From the NCBI RefSeq assembly GCF_044336245.1, contig NZ_CP172346.1:3658001-3722000 (forward strand): DNA of 64,000 nt, read 5' to 3'. How positions within the stretch are numbered: position 1 is the stretch's first letter; the number at the start of each line of letters is the position of its first letter. The notes beneath the pieces are model-generated. The model was not told the DNA's origin. It did not search any database and was given only the letters and a program-made list of their open reading frames with translations. Origin of the DNA: Schlesneria sphaerica. Its GTDB lineage: Bacteria > Planctomycetota > Planctomycetia > Planctomycetales > Planctomycetaceae. A program made the position numbers and the translations under genes. Below are positions 42,882 through 52,742 of this stretch, piece by piece.

Positions 42882-44231
42882 TCAGACGAGTTCCATAATC
42901 GGATCGCGATGGTCCACGAGGAACTGAGGACGCCCGGTCGGGTCTTTCAGAGTCGTCGTCATGGGATCGATCCCCAGATTACGATAGACCGTCCCGATGA
43001 CTTCCTGGACATCCACGGGCCGATCCTTGGCGTACTCACCAAGACGGTTCGTCGATCCGATGACCTGTCCGGTTCGCATACCACCGCCGGCCAGCAACGC
43101 GCTGTTCACCTGTGGCCAGTGATCGCGACCTGCCTGCGGATTGATGCGTGGTGTTCGACCGAACTCGCCCCACACAAGCACGGTGACATTTTCGAGCATG
43201 CCCCGTTCGTGCAGGTCCTGAACCAAAGCACTGACACACTGATCAAGCTTTGATCCATGATCGCGAACCATGTCAAAGTTCGCCGAGTGAGCGTCCCAGC
43301 GTCCAAACGAAAGTGTCACGCAACGGACCCCGGCTTCCACCAGTCTGCGGGCGATCAGCAGGTGTTCGTTACACGTCGGCGATCCGTCGTACTGGTACTT
43401 GTAAGGCTTGCCGTCGCCATAGCGTGCACGGATCTTTGGATCTTCCTTACTCAAATCGAGCGCGTCGACCAGTTTGCTCGACGTCAACACGCCGAAGGCT
43501 GCTTCGGAGAAGGCGTCCATCCCGCGCAGCATGCCCGATGCATCAACTTCACGTTTCAGCAGATCAAGACCGTTCAGCAGCGACTTGCGGTCCTGCAATC
43601 GGTCAAGAGACATGCCGTTCAGACGCATATCAGAGGTCCCTTCACCCTGTGGTTTGAAGGCCTGATAAGCAGCGCCGAGATATCCTGCTGATCCAGGATC
43701 AGACCAGGGCCCGTGTGCTGTCTTTTCAGCCAGCGCCACCGAGGGGGGAACACCGGGGTCGGTGGGACCAAACAGCTTTCCAACAACCGCACCAATGTTC
43801 GGCCGGCCACCGACCGAAGCAATGCTGTTACGCTGCCAACCGGTGTTGCATTGGAAGGCATCGTGCGCGCCGTCGTTTCCGACGACCGAGCGGATGATCG
43901 CGAACTTGTCCATCATCGATGCGATGTTGGGGAAGAGCTCACAAATCTCGATTCCCGGAACATTCGTCCGAATCGGGTCGAATTCACCTCGAATCTCGCG
44001 AGGTGCATCGACTTTCACATCCCACATGTCCTGATGCGGCGCGCCGCCACCCAGGAAAATGTTGATGACGGCTTTATGAGGGGAATGCGTTCCTTTGGAC
44101 TGCTCAGCGCGCAGCACATCTGCCAAAGAGAGCGAGGCGGCCGAACCGAACGCAAAACCGCCAATCTTCAGAAAGCTACGACGAGTCACCCCATCACAGT
44201 ACTTAGCTGTTTTACCGAAAAGTGTGAGCAT
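42882..44231 (-). CDS. DUF1501 family secreted protein
   Basis: A 449-residue twin-arginine-exported protein. The leader contains TRRSFLKIGGFAFG (about residues 16-29) and a hydrophobic run to LRAEQ. Family segments are FLGGGAPHQDMWD, EICELFP, FGRWDAHS, VWGEFGRTPRI and GRDHWP. It is shorter than the DUF1501 protein at 24356 and only moderately similar, so they are separate members and not a recent duplication. No DUF1549/DUF1553 partner is adjacent. The function is unknown, and the fold is alkaline-phosphatase-like. Confidence 0.88.
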   Translation of the reverse strand: MLTLFGKTAKYCDGVTRRSFLKIGGFAFGSAASLSLADVLRAEQSKGTHSPHKAVINIFLGGGAPHQDMWDVKVDAPREIRGEFDPIRTNVPGIEICELFPNIASMMDKFAIIRSVVGNDGAHDAFQCNTGWQRNSIASVGGRPNIGAVVGKLFGPTDPGVPPSVALAEKTAHGPWSDPGSAGYLGAAYQAFKPQGEGTSDMRLNGMSLDRLQDRKSLLNGLDLLKREVDASGMLRGMDAFSEAAFGVLTSSKLVDALDLSKEDPKIRARYGDGKPYKYQYDGSPTCNEHLLIARRLVEAGVRCVTLSFGRWDAHSANFDMVRDHGSKLDQCVSALVQDLHERGMLENVTVLVWGEFGRTPRINPQAGRDHWPQVNSALLAGGGMRTGQVIGSTNRLGEYAKDRPVDVQEVIGTVYRNLGIDPMTTTLKDPTGRPQFLVDHRDPIMELV

Positions 44232-44896
44232 AACGCCGTTCCTTTCGCGAATTCACTGTTGCCTAGGTGGGATTCTCCGCTCGGCCAGCAATCAGCCGGG
44301 CGGGGGGGAGGGCGGGTCGCTTTGATTTCAAAGGTGACTTATCGATAACCCTAACAAACTCAAATTGAACCAGTCAAGCTCCGAATTCCAAATCGCCTTC
44401 GTTCTGCCGTTTCCCCCATTCTACCTGCGGGGGCAATCCCCTTCCGTGAGGACGATTAACGACATAGTTCGTTGACTCAAAATGACTTGCTACCGATTAC
44501 GGGGTATTTCCGGCGTCAACAGGATTTCTGCTGCCGCAACCCGGCGACCACGGTTTATACATCGGGAATTCTGGATCAGGACCTTCGCACCGTCCGCCCC
44601 CGGGATGGAGACACGGAACAGAAGAGGCTCAGCAACCGACAAAGCTGCCGTAAGCCTCACAAACCAACATCACAATCTCCCGCGAGAGAACCATTGAGTA
44701 CCCACAGTCAAACCCATGTATTTAAACGCACAATCGCCGCGTCCAGATCACGATGATTCGGGTGAGTCCGACATTTCCCCAAGTGCGATGTCAAACCCGC
44801 GTTTCTGATCCTCGCTCGATTGGCTTGGGACTGGTCGTTCCGTGGACTGGCCGAGGGTCGGGAGGGGCCGCCATTGTGGCACATCAGAGCTCGACC
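44232..44896. other. Intergenic, no gene supported
   Basis: This interval is upstream of the DUF1501 gene and downstream of the CWC gene, both on the minus strand. It has overlapping short open frames without family features. It should include the DUF1501 promoter. A T-rich stretch around 44335-44380 may be part of it, but no boxes are assigned. Confidence 0.4.
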
Positions 44897-45169
44897 TCAT
44901 TTTTGAGGCAGAGACGACGGGACTGCCTGAGAGGCAACCAGCGGTGACTCGGAGGGTGATGTCCGGGCCGAGATCGCCCTGCCCAGGCAATCAGGGCACA
45001 AGCAACTCGTTGCCGGATTCAGGGGCATCACTGCGGGAAGCTGCATACACCAGCAGGCGCGACAGCCCTGTGTCAGCTCGCAGACAAACTTCGCGCGACA
45101 ACCCGGACACTCGCTCACGCCAGGCGACTCCGGTACCAACCCCTCCTGACTTGATGGAATGCCTGTCAC
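44897..45169 (-). CDS. Small cysteine-rich CWC protein, coupled to the permease gene
   Basis: A 90-residue protein whose central part (about residues 20-66) matches the cysteine-rich CWC domain: CPGC, an FVCEL segment, CRACWCM and a CLCPDC end. The pattern suggests a small zinc- or metal-binding module; its function is not established. The start is assigned to a GTG (45167-45169) that overlaps the TGA stop of the upstream permease gene as GTGA, with AGGAG eight bases before it inside that gene. This implies translational coupling. A longer open frame upstream is antisense-like read-through of the permease gene. No leader is present; the tail is Ser/Pro rich. Confidence 0.72.
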   Translation of the reverse strand: MTGIPSSQEGLVPESPGVSECPGCRAKFVCELTQGCRACWCMQLPAVMPLNPATSCLCPDCLGRAISARTSPSESPLVASQAVPSSLPQK

Positions 45170-47526
45170 GAGGAAATCTCCTGCGCGGAATTCGTTCCTG
45201 ATCTCGTCAGCAGGTACAGCAGCAGGGCGGCTGTCGGAACCAGCAGGCAGATCAGAGCCGGCTGGTACCTCAGCAATTGATCTTCCCCACGAAAGAAGTA
45301 CCCCCACAGATGATTTGTCGGCACGTTGCTGCCCCATCGATCATGCAGGACACCCAGCGAATTGTAGACAAAGTGAAAGACCACTCCAGGATACAAGCTG
45401 CCTGTCCTGACGCAGGTCAGCCCGAGAACAAGCCCCAGCAGAAACGCGTTGAAGACCTGCTGAGGAATCATGTGAATCAAACCGAAAGCAAAGCTGGAGA
45501 GGAAGATTCCCAGCCCCGCACGCTGGCTGCGGCGAAAGCCCGACAGCAGATAACCCCGAAAGGCAATTTCTTCGCACAGCGCCGGGGTGACCGCCATAGC
45601 CAGCAGGGTCAGACCGGGGTTCATCGCCTTCAACTGCTTCATCAACTCCACGACTCCCGGCGGAGGCGGGGGGAAGAACCATTGAGTCAGGGCCATCAGC
45701 TCTAATGTAAGGGGATGTAACGAAACGGCGAGAACAGCGGCCAGCACGAGCCGCGTCATCCCGGGCCATCGCAACGAGAACGTCTGTCGCAGACTGGTGG
45801 TCAGCAGTCCCCCCATCACCAACGGTGGCCCGGCAATCAGAAAGACCTGCTGGAGCATCAGAATTCGAATCTGAAACATCCCCTGATATTCGATCGTGGT
45901 ACCGAGGAGGGTGGACTGGATGGCTTTCCACGAAGCAAACTGAACCAGCAGCATCAGCACGAAACAGATGACCGCCTGCGAGAACGTCGGGACGGGCTGT
46001 CTGTCACGCAGCACCTGTCTGAACCAGCGATCCAGGCTGAACTGCTCGGCCTCACCGAACAGAATCTCTTCGCTGCGAAACTGTTCGATGGCCCACCATA
46101 AGGCCAGTAGACTGTAACCCGCCGAGGTCACCAGCACGGGAACCGCATACAGATAGGTCTGGTAGTCGGGACCGTTCGCCTGCATCAGACCTTTCAACAG
46201 AAGCCCGGGACCAATCACGGGCATCACGCTGAAGAACGGCTGCATTTCCGTCCCGGGAGAGATGCAGAACGTCGTTAATCCGAGCGTCACCATCAGCAAG
46301 GGGGACAGGTAATACTGCCCCTCCTTACTGCTGCGAGCGAACGTTGCCAGGGACAGACACAACGCACTGAAGAGTGTGGCCAGTGGAATGAGAACCACGA
46401 CGGACCACGCGAGCGAACTGACAGGAGGAAATGTCAGCCCCCCCAGCCGAGAGGAAGCCCCTCCGACAGCCAGTGACGCCATGTAGGCCGCCGTCATCCC
46501 GATACTCGCCAGGTTCAACACCGCAGTCGTCATGCTGAACAGCAGGACGGACAGGAACTTCCCCATCACAATTTCTGTACGCCGGGCGGGCGAGATCAGC
46601 AGGGTTTCCATCGTCCCCCGTTCTTTCTCTCCCGCGCACATGTCGACGGCCGGATGAAAGGCCCCCGTCAGCGTCATCATCACCAGCAGCGCCGGAAAAA
46701 TTTTGGCCCAGATACTGGCCGAAACCAGATTCCGGTCAGCGATATCCAGCTCACTCAGACGAAGGGGTGTGGTGAGCGCCGGGGGAAGCTGACTCTCTTC
46801 AAGCTGCTGTTTCAGGATCGCTTGCTCCCAGGCCTGCATGACGTCCAGAACCCGCCGCGATGCGATCTGTGACTTGTCACTGGCACTATCCAGAACCAGA
46901 TAGCACTTCGACTCGGCCGGCTCGTCCATCGCGGCGGTTCGCTCGATCAATCGCTGCCTGCGCTGTTCCAGCGCCTGGCGGAAATCAGGTGGAATCAGAA
47001 CCAGCACATCGATTCCACTGCGAGTAAACTCAGATCGAATTTGCGATTGCAGTTCGCGGAGTCGATCGGCGTCGGACGTTCGCGCGTCAGCACCGGAGGA
47101 CTCATCACGATCGACAAGTACTCGTTCAATGCCCTGCCGTTCCCGAATCAGGTCTCGCAGATGCCGGGCCTCGGCCAGACTGATTTCGTTCTCATCGCGC
47201 GCCGAGGGCGGAACCTCTTCGGAGGGCTTCGATGCCAGCGCAGGCTCTGTGATGACGTGCAAAGTATTTTGCTCGGACGGCTGTCGAAACCACCTTACCG
47301 AAAACCGGTCCTGATCGATGAGTGATTCGGGCGGAAGTTGGTCCGCCCCCAGCACGACGACACGTCGGGGTTGCTCAGAGAACAACGTGGTCATTTGCGC
47401 CGTGCCGATCCCCAGCAGGGGGTAGAGCAACAGCGGAAGAACGGCGACCATGAACAACGTTCGCCGATCTCGAAGCTGATCGAGTACCTCACGATGGAAG
47501 ATCAGAAAAACGTTTCGCCAGTTCAT
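45166..47526 (-). CDS. ABC-2 type permease fused to CPBP intramembrane protease
   Basis: A 786-residue fusion. The N-terminal half (about 1-410) is a NatB/ABC-2-type permease: a first membrane helix after RDRRTLFM, a long extracytoplasmic domain (about 45-240), then GTMETLLISPAR and five more helices. The C-terminal part (about 500-760) is a CPBP (CAAX-like) membrane protease with the EExxxR motif CEEIAFRG (Glu 652, 653), then FGLIHM and FHFVYNS that complete the usual metal or active site. Such fusions are known in planctomycetes. An ATPase partner (NatA) is expected directly upstream, but none is in this window. The CWC gene overlaps its stop. The start at 47526 is preferred over one six codons upstream. 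Confidence 0.85.
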   Translation of the reverse strand: MNWRNVFLIFHREVLDQLRDRRTLFMVAVLPLLLYPLLGIGTAQMTTLFSEQPRRVVVLGADQLPPESLIDQDRFSVRWFRQPSEQNTLHVITEPALASKPSEEVPPSARDENEISLAEARHLRDLIRERQGIERVLVDRDESSGADARTSDADRLRELQSQIRSEFTRSGIDVLVLIPPDFRQALEQRRQRLIERTAAMDEPAESKCYLVLDSASDKSQIASRRVLDVMQAWEQAILKQQLEESQLPPALTTPLRLSELDIADRNLVSASIWAKIFPALLVMMTLTGAFHPAVDMCAGEKERGTMETLLISPARRTEIVMGKFLSVLLFSMTTAVLNLASIGMTAAYMASLAVGGASSRLGGLTFPPVSSLAWSVVVLIPLATLFSALCLSLATFARSSKEGQYYLSPLLMVTLGLTTFCISPGTEMQPFFSVMPVIGPGLLLKGLMQANGPDYQTYLYAVPVLVTSAGYSLLALWWAIEQFRSEEILFGEAEQFSLDRWFRQVLRDRQPVPTFSQAVICFVLMLLVQFASWKAIQSTLLGTTIEYQGMFQIRILMLQQVFLIAGPPLVMGGLLTTSLRQTFSLRWPGMTRLVLAAVLAVSLHPLTLELMALTQWFFPPPPPGVVELMKQLKAMNPGLTLLAMAVTPALCEEIAFRGYLLSGFRRSQRAGLGIFLSSFAFGLIHMIPQQVFNAFLLGLVLGLTCVRTGSLYPGVVFHFVYNSLGVLHDRWGSNVPTNHLWGYFFRGEDQLLRYQPALICLLVPTAALLLYLLTRSGTNSAQEISS

Positions 47527-48034
47527 GAAGCACAGAATTCCCAATGGCGGGGGTCAGACGAGAAGAGCATCAGATCGTACGTGTGGCAATTCCAAAAACC
47601 GAAGACATCCCGGTCAAAGCAAGACGACGTACCAACATTGGTCTTGCCGGAACCCGTCGAGGTGTGATAATTCCAATGCGTTCACCCAATTGAAGTCCGT
47701 CACCAACTTCCGGTCGCCTTAAAGGGGCGAGGATTGGTGAGCAAAGTCTCGAACGGTTGGTAGCGGCGGTGGGAATTGGATGACTCGCGAAGTCAGGGTT
47801 CTCAGATCGAGCGCCTCGATGCACACGGTGCCGTGGCGGCATGAATTTGCTGTTCTTTACCACTTTCTGAATTGCAAGGACAGGGCCGGTCATCTGGCAG
47901 CTCGAATGACGGACGCGAACAAGACGTCCCGAGCAGTGCAACAGATCACATGCCTGTCGCGAGCGTGAACCTCATCCGAGCGACTTCGCACGGCCCGATT
48001 CATGCTCGAATTTTGACACAAGGATTCGGTGAAT
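47527..48034. promoter_or_regulatory. Divergent promoter region, permease fusion and prkA
   Basis: About 500 bp between divergent starts. Overlapping short open frames here have no family features. No ATPase gene or fragment for the permease was recognised in it. AAGGA precedes the prkA start. Confidence 0.4.
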
Positions 48035-50083
48035 ATGGGCACTGGGCAAAGTTTGCTACAGCAATTTTCTTCACGCCAAAACGCAGACGCCTACCGGCAG
48101 GAACATTGGCAGGGAACGTTCGACGAGTACCTCGATATCGTCCGCAGGCAGCCCGAAGTCACACGGACTGCGCACCAGCGGATGTATGACATGATCATGA
48201 CGTACGGAACTTACCCCGTCGACGAAGGTCGGCGCGAGGGGTTAGTTCGTTACCGGTTCTTCGACGATCCGGACACCGGTGGCGAAGATGCCATCTTTGG
48301 TCTGACTGAGCCGTTAACTCAACTTGTGCACGTCTTCCGTTCTGCGGCACTCAAGTACGGCAGCGAGCGGCGTGTGCTGCTGCTGCACGGACCCGTGGGG
48401 AGTTCGAAAAGCACCATCGCCCGCCTCTTGAAGAAGGGGCTGCAACGGTACAGTCGTAAGCCGGAAGGAGCCCTCTACACCTTTGGCTGGAAAGAAGACG
48501 ATGGCTCGATTACCTGGGATCCCATGAACAGCGAGCCGCTGCAACTGATCCCGCAAGCCTTCCGAAATGAAGTTTGCTCGTCGCTGAACGAAGGGCGCGA
48601 TCCAAACAATCAGTACACCGTCGAAATTCACGGGGACGTCTGCCCACTCAGCAGGTTCATCTTCAAGCAGCGGCTTGAGAAGTGCGACGGCGACTGGACC
48701 AAGGTCCTTCAGGGGATCGTCGTCAAACGGTTCTTCCTGTCGGAACAGGACCGGATTGGCATCGGTACATTCCAGCCCAAGGACGAAAAGAACCAGGACA
48801 GCACCGAGCTGACGGGGGATATCAACTATCGCAAAATCGCGGAATTCGGCTCGGAATCCGATCCCCGCGCATTTAACTTCGACGGCGAATTCAACGTCGC
48901 AAATCGGGGAATGATTGAGTTCATCGAAGTCCTGAAGCTCGACGTGGCGTTCCTCTACGACCTGCTGGGTGCATCGCAAGAGCACAAAATCAAGCCGAAG
49001 AAGTTTGCACAAACCGATATCGATACCGTGATCCTCGGTCACACGAACGAACCCGAGTTCCGCAAACTTCAGTCGAATGAATTCATGGAGGCACTCCGCG
49101 ACCGTACCGTGAAAATTGATATCCCGTACGTGACCAAGCTGGGTCATGAACTGCGGATCTACGAGAAGGATTACAACGAACGCCGGGTCCGCGGGAAACA
49201 CATTGCTCCGCACACGCTGGAAGTTGCCGCCACCTGGGCGGTACTCACCCGGCTCGAGGAACCCAAGCACCACGGACTCACGGTGCTGCAGAAGTTGAAA
49301 CTTTACAACGGGAAAACGCTTCCCGGATTCACGACAGAAAACATCGAGCAACTGAGAAAGGAAGCCAAGCACGAAGGGTTGCAGGGGATCTCACCCCGAT
49401 ACGTTCAAGACAAAATCTCCAACGCGCTCGTGAACAATACGGAATCGACCTGCATCAACCCGTTCATGGTTCTCAACGAACTCGAAAATGGCCTGCAGCA
49501 TCACTCGCTGATCCCCAACGAAGAGACGCGAGAAAGCTACCGACGGCTGATCTCGGTGGTCAAAGACGAATACACCGACGTCGTCAAGAACGAAGTTCAG
49601 CGGGCCATTGCCGCCGACGAAGAAGCGTTGATGCGGCTCTGCTCTAACTACATCGACAACGTGAAGGCTTATACCCAGAGGGAAAAAGTCCGCAACAAGT
49701 TCACGGGTCAGGATGAGCAACCGGACGAACGCCTGATGCGGTCGATCGAAGAACGAATCGATATTCCTGAAACGCGTAAGGATGATTTCCGTCGTGAAAT
49801 CATGAACTACATCGGAGCGCTTTCGCTGGACGGGAAGAAATTCGACTACAAAACGAACGAGCGATTGCATAAGGCGCTCGAAATGAAGTTGTTCGAAGAC
49901 CAGAAAGACACGATCAAGCTCACGAGCCTGGTCTCGAACGTCGTCGACAAGGATACGCAGGAAAAGATCGATGTGGTGAAGGGACGACTGATCAAGAACT
50001 TTGGCTACAACGATGAATCGGCCACGGATGTCCTGCAGTACGTCGCCAGTATCTTCGCCCGAGGAGATGCAAAACGAGATTGA
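48035..50083 (+). CDS. prkA: PrkA/YeaG serine protein kinase
   Basis: A 682-residue protein of the PrkA family: an AAA+-like ATPase domain with Walker A GPVGSSKST (about 119-127) and the IEVLKLDVAFLYDLL segment, joined to a C-terminal region with distant kinase similarity. E. coli YeaG and Bacillus PrkA act in nitrogen-starvation and stationary-phase responses. The ATG at 48035 is chosen; AAGGA lies ten bases upstream, and a GTG two codons earlier is possible. The next plus-strand gene is yeaH, the usual partner. The third usual member, SpoVR/YcgB, is absent from this window. Confidence 0.92.
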   Translation: MGTGQSLLQQFSSRQNADAYRQEHWQGTFDEYLDIVRRQPEVTRTAHQRMYDMIMTYGTYPVDEGRREGLVRYRFFDDPDTGGEDAIFGLTEPLTQLVHVFRSAALKYGSERRVLLLHGPVGSSKSTIARLLKKGLQRYSRKPEGALYTFGWKEDDGSITWDPMNSEPLQLIPQAFRNEVCSSLNEGRDPNNQYTVEIHGDVCPLSRFIFKQRLEKCDGDWTKVLQGIVVKRFFLSEQDRIGIGTFQPKDEKNQDSTELTGDINYRKIAEFGSESDPRAFNFDGEFNVANRGMIEFIEVLKLDVAFLYDLLGASQEHKIKPKKFAQTDIDTVILGHTNEPEFRKLQSNEFMEALRDRTVKIDIPYVTKLGHELRIYEKDYNERRVRGKHIAPHTLEVAATWAVLTRLEEPKHHGLTVLQKLKLYNGKTLPGFTTENIEQLRKEAKHEGLQGISPRYVQDKISNALVNNTESTCINPFMVLNELENGLQHHSLIPNEETRESYRRLISVVKDEYTDVVKNEVQRAIAADEEALMRLCSNYIDNVKAYTQREKVRNKFTGQDEQPDERLMRSIEERIDIPETRKDDFRREIMNYIGALSLDGKKFDYKTNERLHKALEMKLFEDQKDTIKLTSLVSNVVDKDTQEKIDVVKGRLIKNFGYNDESATDVLQYVASIFARGDAKRD

Positions 50084-50091
50084 TGACCGTT

Positions 50092-50122
50092 GCAGTGGCG
50101 GGGCTTTTCTACCCGCCACTGC
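50092..50122 (+). terminator. Hairpin between prkA and yeaH
   Basis: A perfect 11-bp stem, gcagtggcggg and cccgccactgc, has a 9-base loop and lies nine bases past the prkA stop. The downstream tract gacatcttttcct is only weakly U-rich. It may attenuate read-through or protect the prkA transcript end while letting some transcription continue to yeaH. Confidence 0.6.
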
Positions 50123-50309
50123 GACATCTTTTCCTGTTCGTGCATTTTGGGCCGGGTTGATCGGCGACTGAACACCGCGACAACCTAGACCGAAGTGACC
50201 CAGCAACCCTCCGGGATGCTCGTCCCTCACGGTATGACTTCCCTTGGATCGAGATCGACTGCACCGCGGCAATTGTGTCCGTCGGGCCTTTGTGTAAAGG
50301 ACAACTGCC

Positions 50310-51416
50310 GTGACCCGTTCCATCGATCGAGACAATCAACGATTCAAGGAAATTGTCCGCGGCAAAGTCCGCCAGGGCCTGAAGAAATACATCACGCATG
50401 GGGAAGTCCTCGGCCGCAAAGGACGGGAGACCGTCAGCATCCCCGTCCCCAACATCGAGATCCCTCACTTCCGTCACGGAAAGAAGGGCTCAGGCGGCGT
50501 GGGTCAGGGAGAGGGAGATCCGGGGCAGCCGATTGGCAAAGGGGAAGACGAAGGTGATGGCCAGGGGCAGGCAGGTGAAGATCCGGGGCAGCACATCCGC
50601 GAGGCAGAGCTGACCATCGAAGAACTGGCTCAGATGCTGGGAGACGAACTGCAACTGCCCGAGATCAAACCAAAGGGGCAGAGCACCATCAAGGCCGTCA
50701 AAACAAAGTACAACAGCATTCGTCAGACCGGTCCCGACTCGTTGCGGCATTTCAAACGGACGTATAAGCGCGCGTTGCGGCGGCTGATTTCCTCAAGCGA
50801 ATACAACCCGAACCGCCCTGTCGTCGTTCCGACGCGCGAGGACGAACGGTTTCGGTCGTGGACCGAGGTCCCATTACCGCATGCCAATGCCGCAGTGATC
50901 TACATCATGGACGTCTCAGGCTCCATGACCGATGACCAGAAGGAAATTGTCCGCACGGAATCTTTCTGGATCGACACCTGGCTGAAGAGTCAGTACGACG
51001 GTTTGCAGCGACGCTATGTCGTTCATGATGCCGTTGCGCATGAAGTGGATGAAGAGACCTTCTACCGTGTTCGCGAAAGTGGCGGGACACGTATTTCATC
51101 TGCCTATGCCGAATCCAAAAAGATCATCGAGCGCGACTTTCCCCCGGCGGACTGGAACATCTACATCTTTCAGTTTTCCGACGGCGATAACTGGGGCGAA
51201 GACAACACCAGTTGCCTGAAGACGATTCAGGACGACTTCCTGCCGATTTGCAACCTCTTCTGTTACGGTCAGGTCGAAAGTCCCTACGGATCGGGAGACT
51301 ACATACGCGAACTCCGCAAAGTAGCTGGCAAGTACGAGAACCTGATCCTCTCGAACATCAAAGACAAAGAAGCGATCTACGAATCGATCCGCACGTTCCT
51401 CGGCAAAGGGCGGTAG
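50310..51416 (+). CDS. yeaH: YeaH/YhbH family protein (DUF444)
   Basis: A 368-residue member of the DUF444 family that partners PrkA in E. coli (yeaGH) and Bacillus (yhbH). The N-terminus starts with IDRDNQRFKEIVRGKVR and contains a Gly-rich linker (about 55-95). The C-terminal half is a von Willebrand A-like domain with the metal site DVSGSMT (Asp about 201) and FSDGDNW. It starts with GTG at 50310, 226 bp after prkA, separated by a hairpin. It presumably acts with PrkA in stress adaptation; its exact role is not known. Confidence 0.92.
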   Translation: MTRSIDRDNQRFKEIVRGKVRQGLKKYITHGEVLGRKGRETVSIPVPNIEIPHFRHGKKGSGGVGQGEGDPGQPIGKGEDEGDGQGQAGEDPGQHIREAELTIEELAQMLGDELQLPEIKPKGQSTIKAVKTKYNSIRQTGPDSLRHFKRTYKRALRRLISSSEYNPNRPVVVPTREDERFRSWTEVPLPHANAAVIYIMDVSGSMTDDQKEIVRTESFWIDTWLKSQYDGLQRRYVVHDAVAHEVDEETFYRVRESGGTRISSAYAESKKIIERDFPPADWNIYIFQFSDGDNWGEDNTSCLKTIQDDFLPICNLFCYGQVESPYGSGDYIRELRKVAGKYENLILSNIKDKEAIYESIRTFLGKGR

Positions 51417-51785
51417 CGGGGTGCACCCGTGAGCAAATCACATCCCGGCTGTGCCCCGCCGCTCGACTTCGGCATCGCATGAGTTCCCAGCACAGGGTTG
51501 CCCTCGGAGTTCGACTTTGTCCTGACGGCGACATCGATCCATTGTTCTGCGGCAGAAGTTGCCGCTTTCTTCTCCAGACTTCTGTGAAGTGACTTCTTCG
51601 ATTCTGCCGATAATACAGACGCGGCTCGCAATGAGCCGAAATTCGGAGCGGAATCAGCAACCTTTGATCATGATCGCCTCTCGCCTCAATTCTGAAGCGA
51701 GCGATCTCGTTTCCCAATTTGACCTGTCTTGTTGTCGCTGACATTCACCTGATCAAATCGCCGCTCACGGAAGAGAGCTATCGCC
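51417..51785. other. Intergenic, no gene supported
   Basis: Between yeaH and the ExeA-like gene. The expected spoVR is not here; no fragment of it was found. Short open frames on both strands are featureless. GGAAGAG lies just before the ExeA-like start. Confidence 0.4.
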
Positions 51786-52661
51786 ATGGATCTTGCCTTT
51801 TGGGGTTTTCGTCACTGGCCTTTTGACCGCACCTTCGCCGCAGATCGCTTCTACGCCAGCCAGCAGCATGATGAGGCCCTCGCGCGCATGCTGTTCCTTG
51901 TCGAAGAATCGCGTCGCTGCGGCATCGTGTCGGGGCCCGGCGGGACCGGCAAAAGCTTTCTGCTGAAGTTGCTTCAGAACCGGACAGAACGGCTGGGACG
52001 GATCACAATTCGGTGCGATGCCACTGGATTGGACGGCAATCAGTTGCTCGGACAGATCGCGCAGTCCTGCCAGACAGCGGTGGACATCGACGCTCCCCCG
52101 GCACGCATCTGGAACAGCTTGCGTGCCCGTTTTGCAGCGCTGGGATTGATCCGTCAGCCGATGGTGATCCTGATCGATCATTTCGATCTGGTCGAACCGA
52201 GTTGTCAGCAGGCCGTCTGGCGCCTGCATCAACTCGCCGACGCGGTCGGGCTTAAACTGACAATCTTGCTCGCCACGCGCGAACAGCAGATTACGGGCCC
52301 CCTGCAGGAACTGGTGGAACTGCGGATCGAAATCAATGCCTGGTCACCCGCTGACACCGCGCTGTTTATCAATCGAGCCGTGCACCACGCCGGCTGCGGA
52401 CAAGCCCTGTTCAGCGAAGATGCTGTCAGGATGATCCATCATCTGACAAAAGGGGTCCCCTGGGCGATCTGTTGCCTCACCAGCCACTGCCTGCTTGCCG
52501 CTCGAAGTCAGGACCAGACTCACGTGACACACGAGTGCGTTGAAGCTGTGGTCGCCGAGCTTTGGCCTCAACAGATGTCTCCGACACAGCACAAGCCGGG
52601 TCTCCGTCGAGATCACCGCCATTCGATCCGCCATGCGACTTACGCGGCGCTGACCCGATAA
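51786..52661 (+). CDS. ExeA-like AAA ATPase
   Basis: A 291-residue AAA+ ATPase like ExeA/GspA and TniB. It begins with the family opening FWGFRHWPFD; Walker A is GPGGTGKS (50-57), Walker B VILIDHFD (about 127-134), sensor-type LLATRE, and a C-terminal helical domain with GVPWAICCL. ExeA helps assemble the type II secretin through the peptidoglycan but normally has a membrane helix and a peptidoglycan-binding domain; both are absent here. It could therefore be a regulatory or transposition-type relative. There is no transposase or secretin gene adjacent. A very strong terminator follows. Confidence 0.82.
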   Translation: MDLAFWGFRHWPFDRTFAADRFYASQQHDEALARMLFLVEESRRCGIVSGPGGTGKSFLLKLLQNRTERLGRITIRCDATGLDGNQLLGQIAQSCQTAVDIDAPPARIWNSLRARFAALGLIRQPMVILIDHFDLVEPSCQQAVWRLHQLADAVGLKLTILLATREQQITGPLQELVELRIEINAWSPADTALFINRAVHHAGCGQALFSEDAVRMIHHLTKGVPWAICCLTSHCLLAARSQDQTHVTHECVEAVVAELWPQQMSPTQHKPGLRRDHRHSIRHATYAALTR

Positions 52662-52696
52662 GAACAGCTCTCGACTCCGAGACCTTTTTCTATCAA

Positions 52697-52742
52697 ACAG
52701 AGAGCCGCAGCTCCGGTAACAGAGCTGCGGCTCTCTGTTTTT
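52697..52742 (+). terminator. Strong intrinsic terminator after the ExeA-like gene
   Basis: A 17-bp perfect stem (left arm 52697-52713, core agagccgcagctc; right arm 52722-52738) with an 8-base loop is followed by a T-run. It lies 36 bp past the stop codon. Confidence 0.93.

Noticed and set aside
44897..45337. Longer 146-codon version of the CWC protein
   Set aside because: The extra 56 N-terminal codons run antisense-like in another frame through the end of the permease gene. The GTGA overlap with AGGAG eight bases upstream explains a shorter start better.
48314..49372. 352-codon minus-strand open frame, and a second at 49391-50335
   Set aside because: Both are antisense to prkA, which is a well-conserved full-length gene. 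Their composition mirrors the antisense frame.
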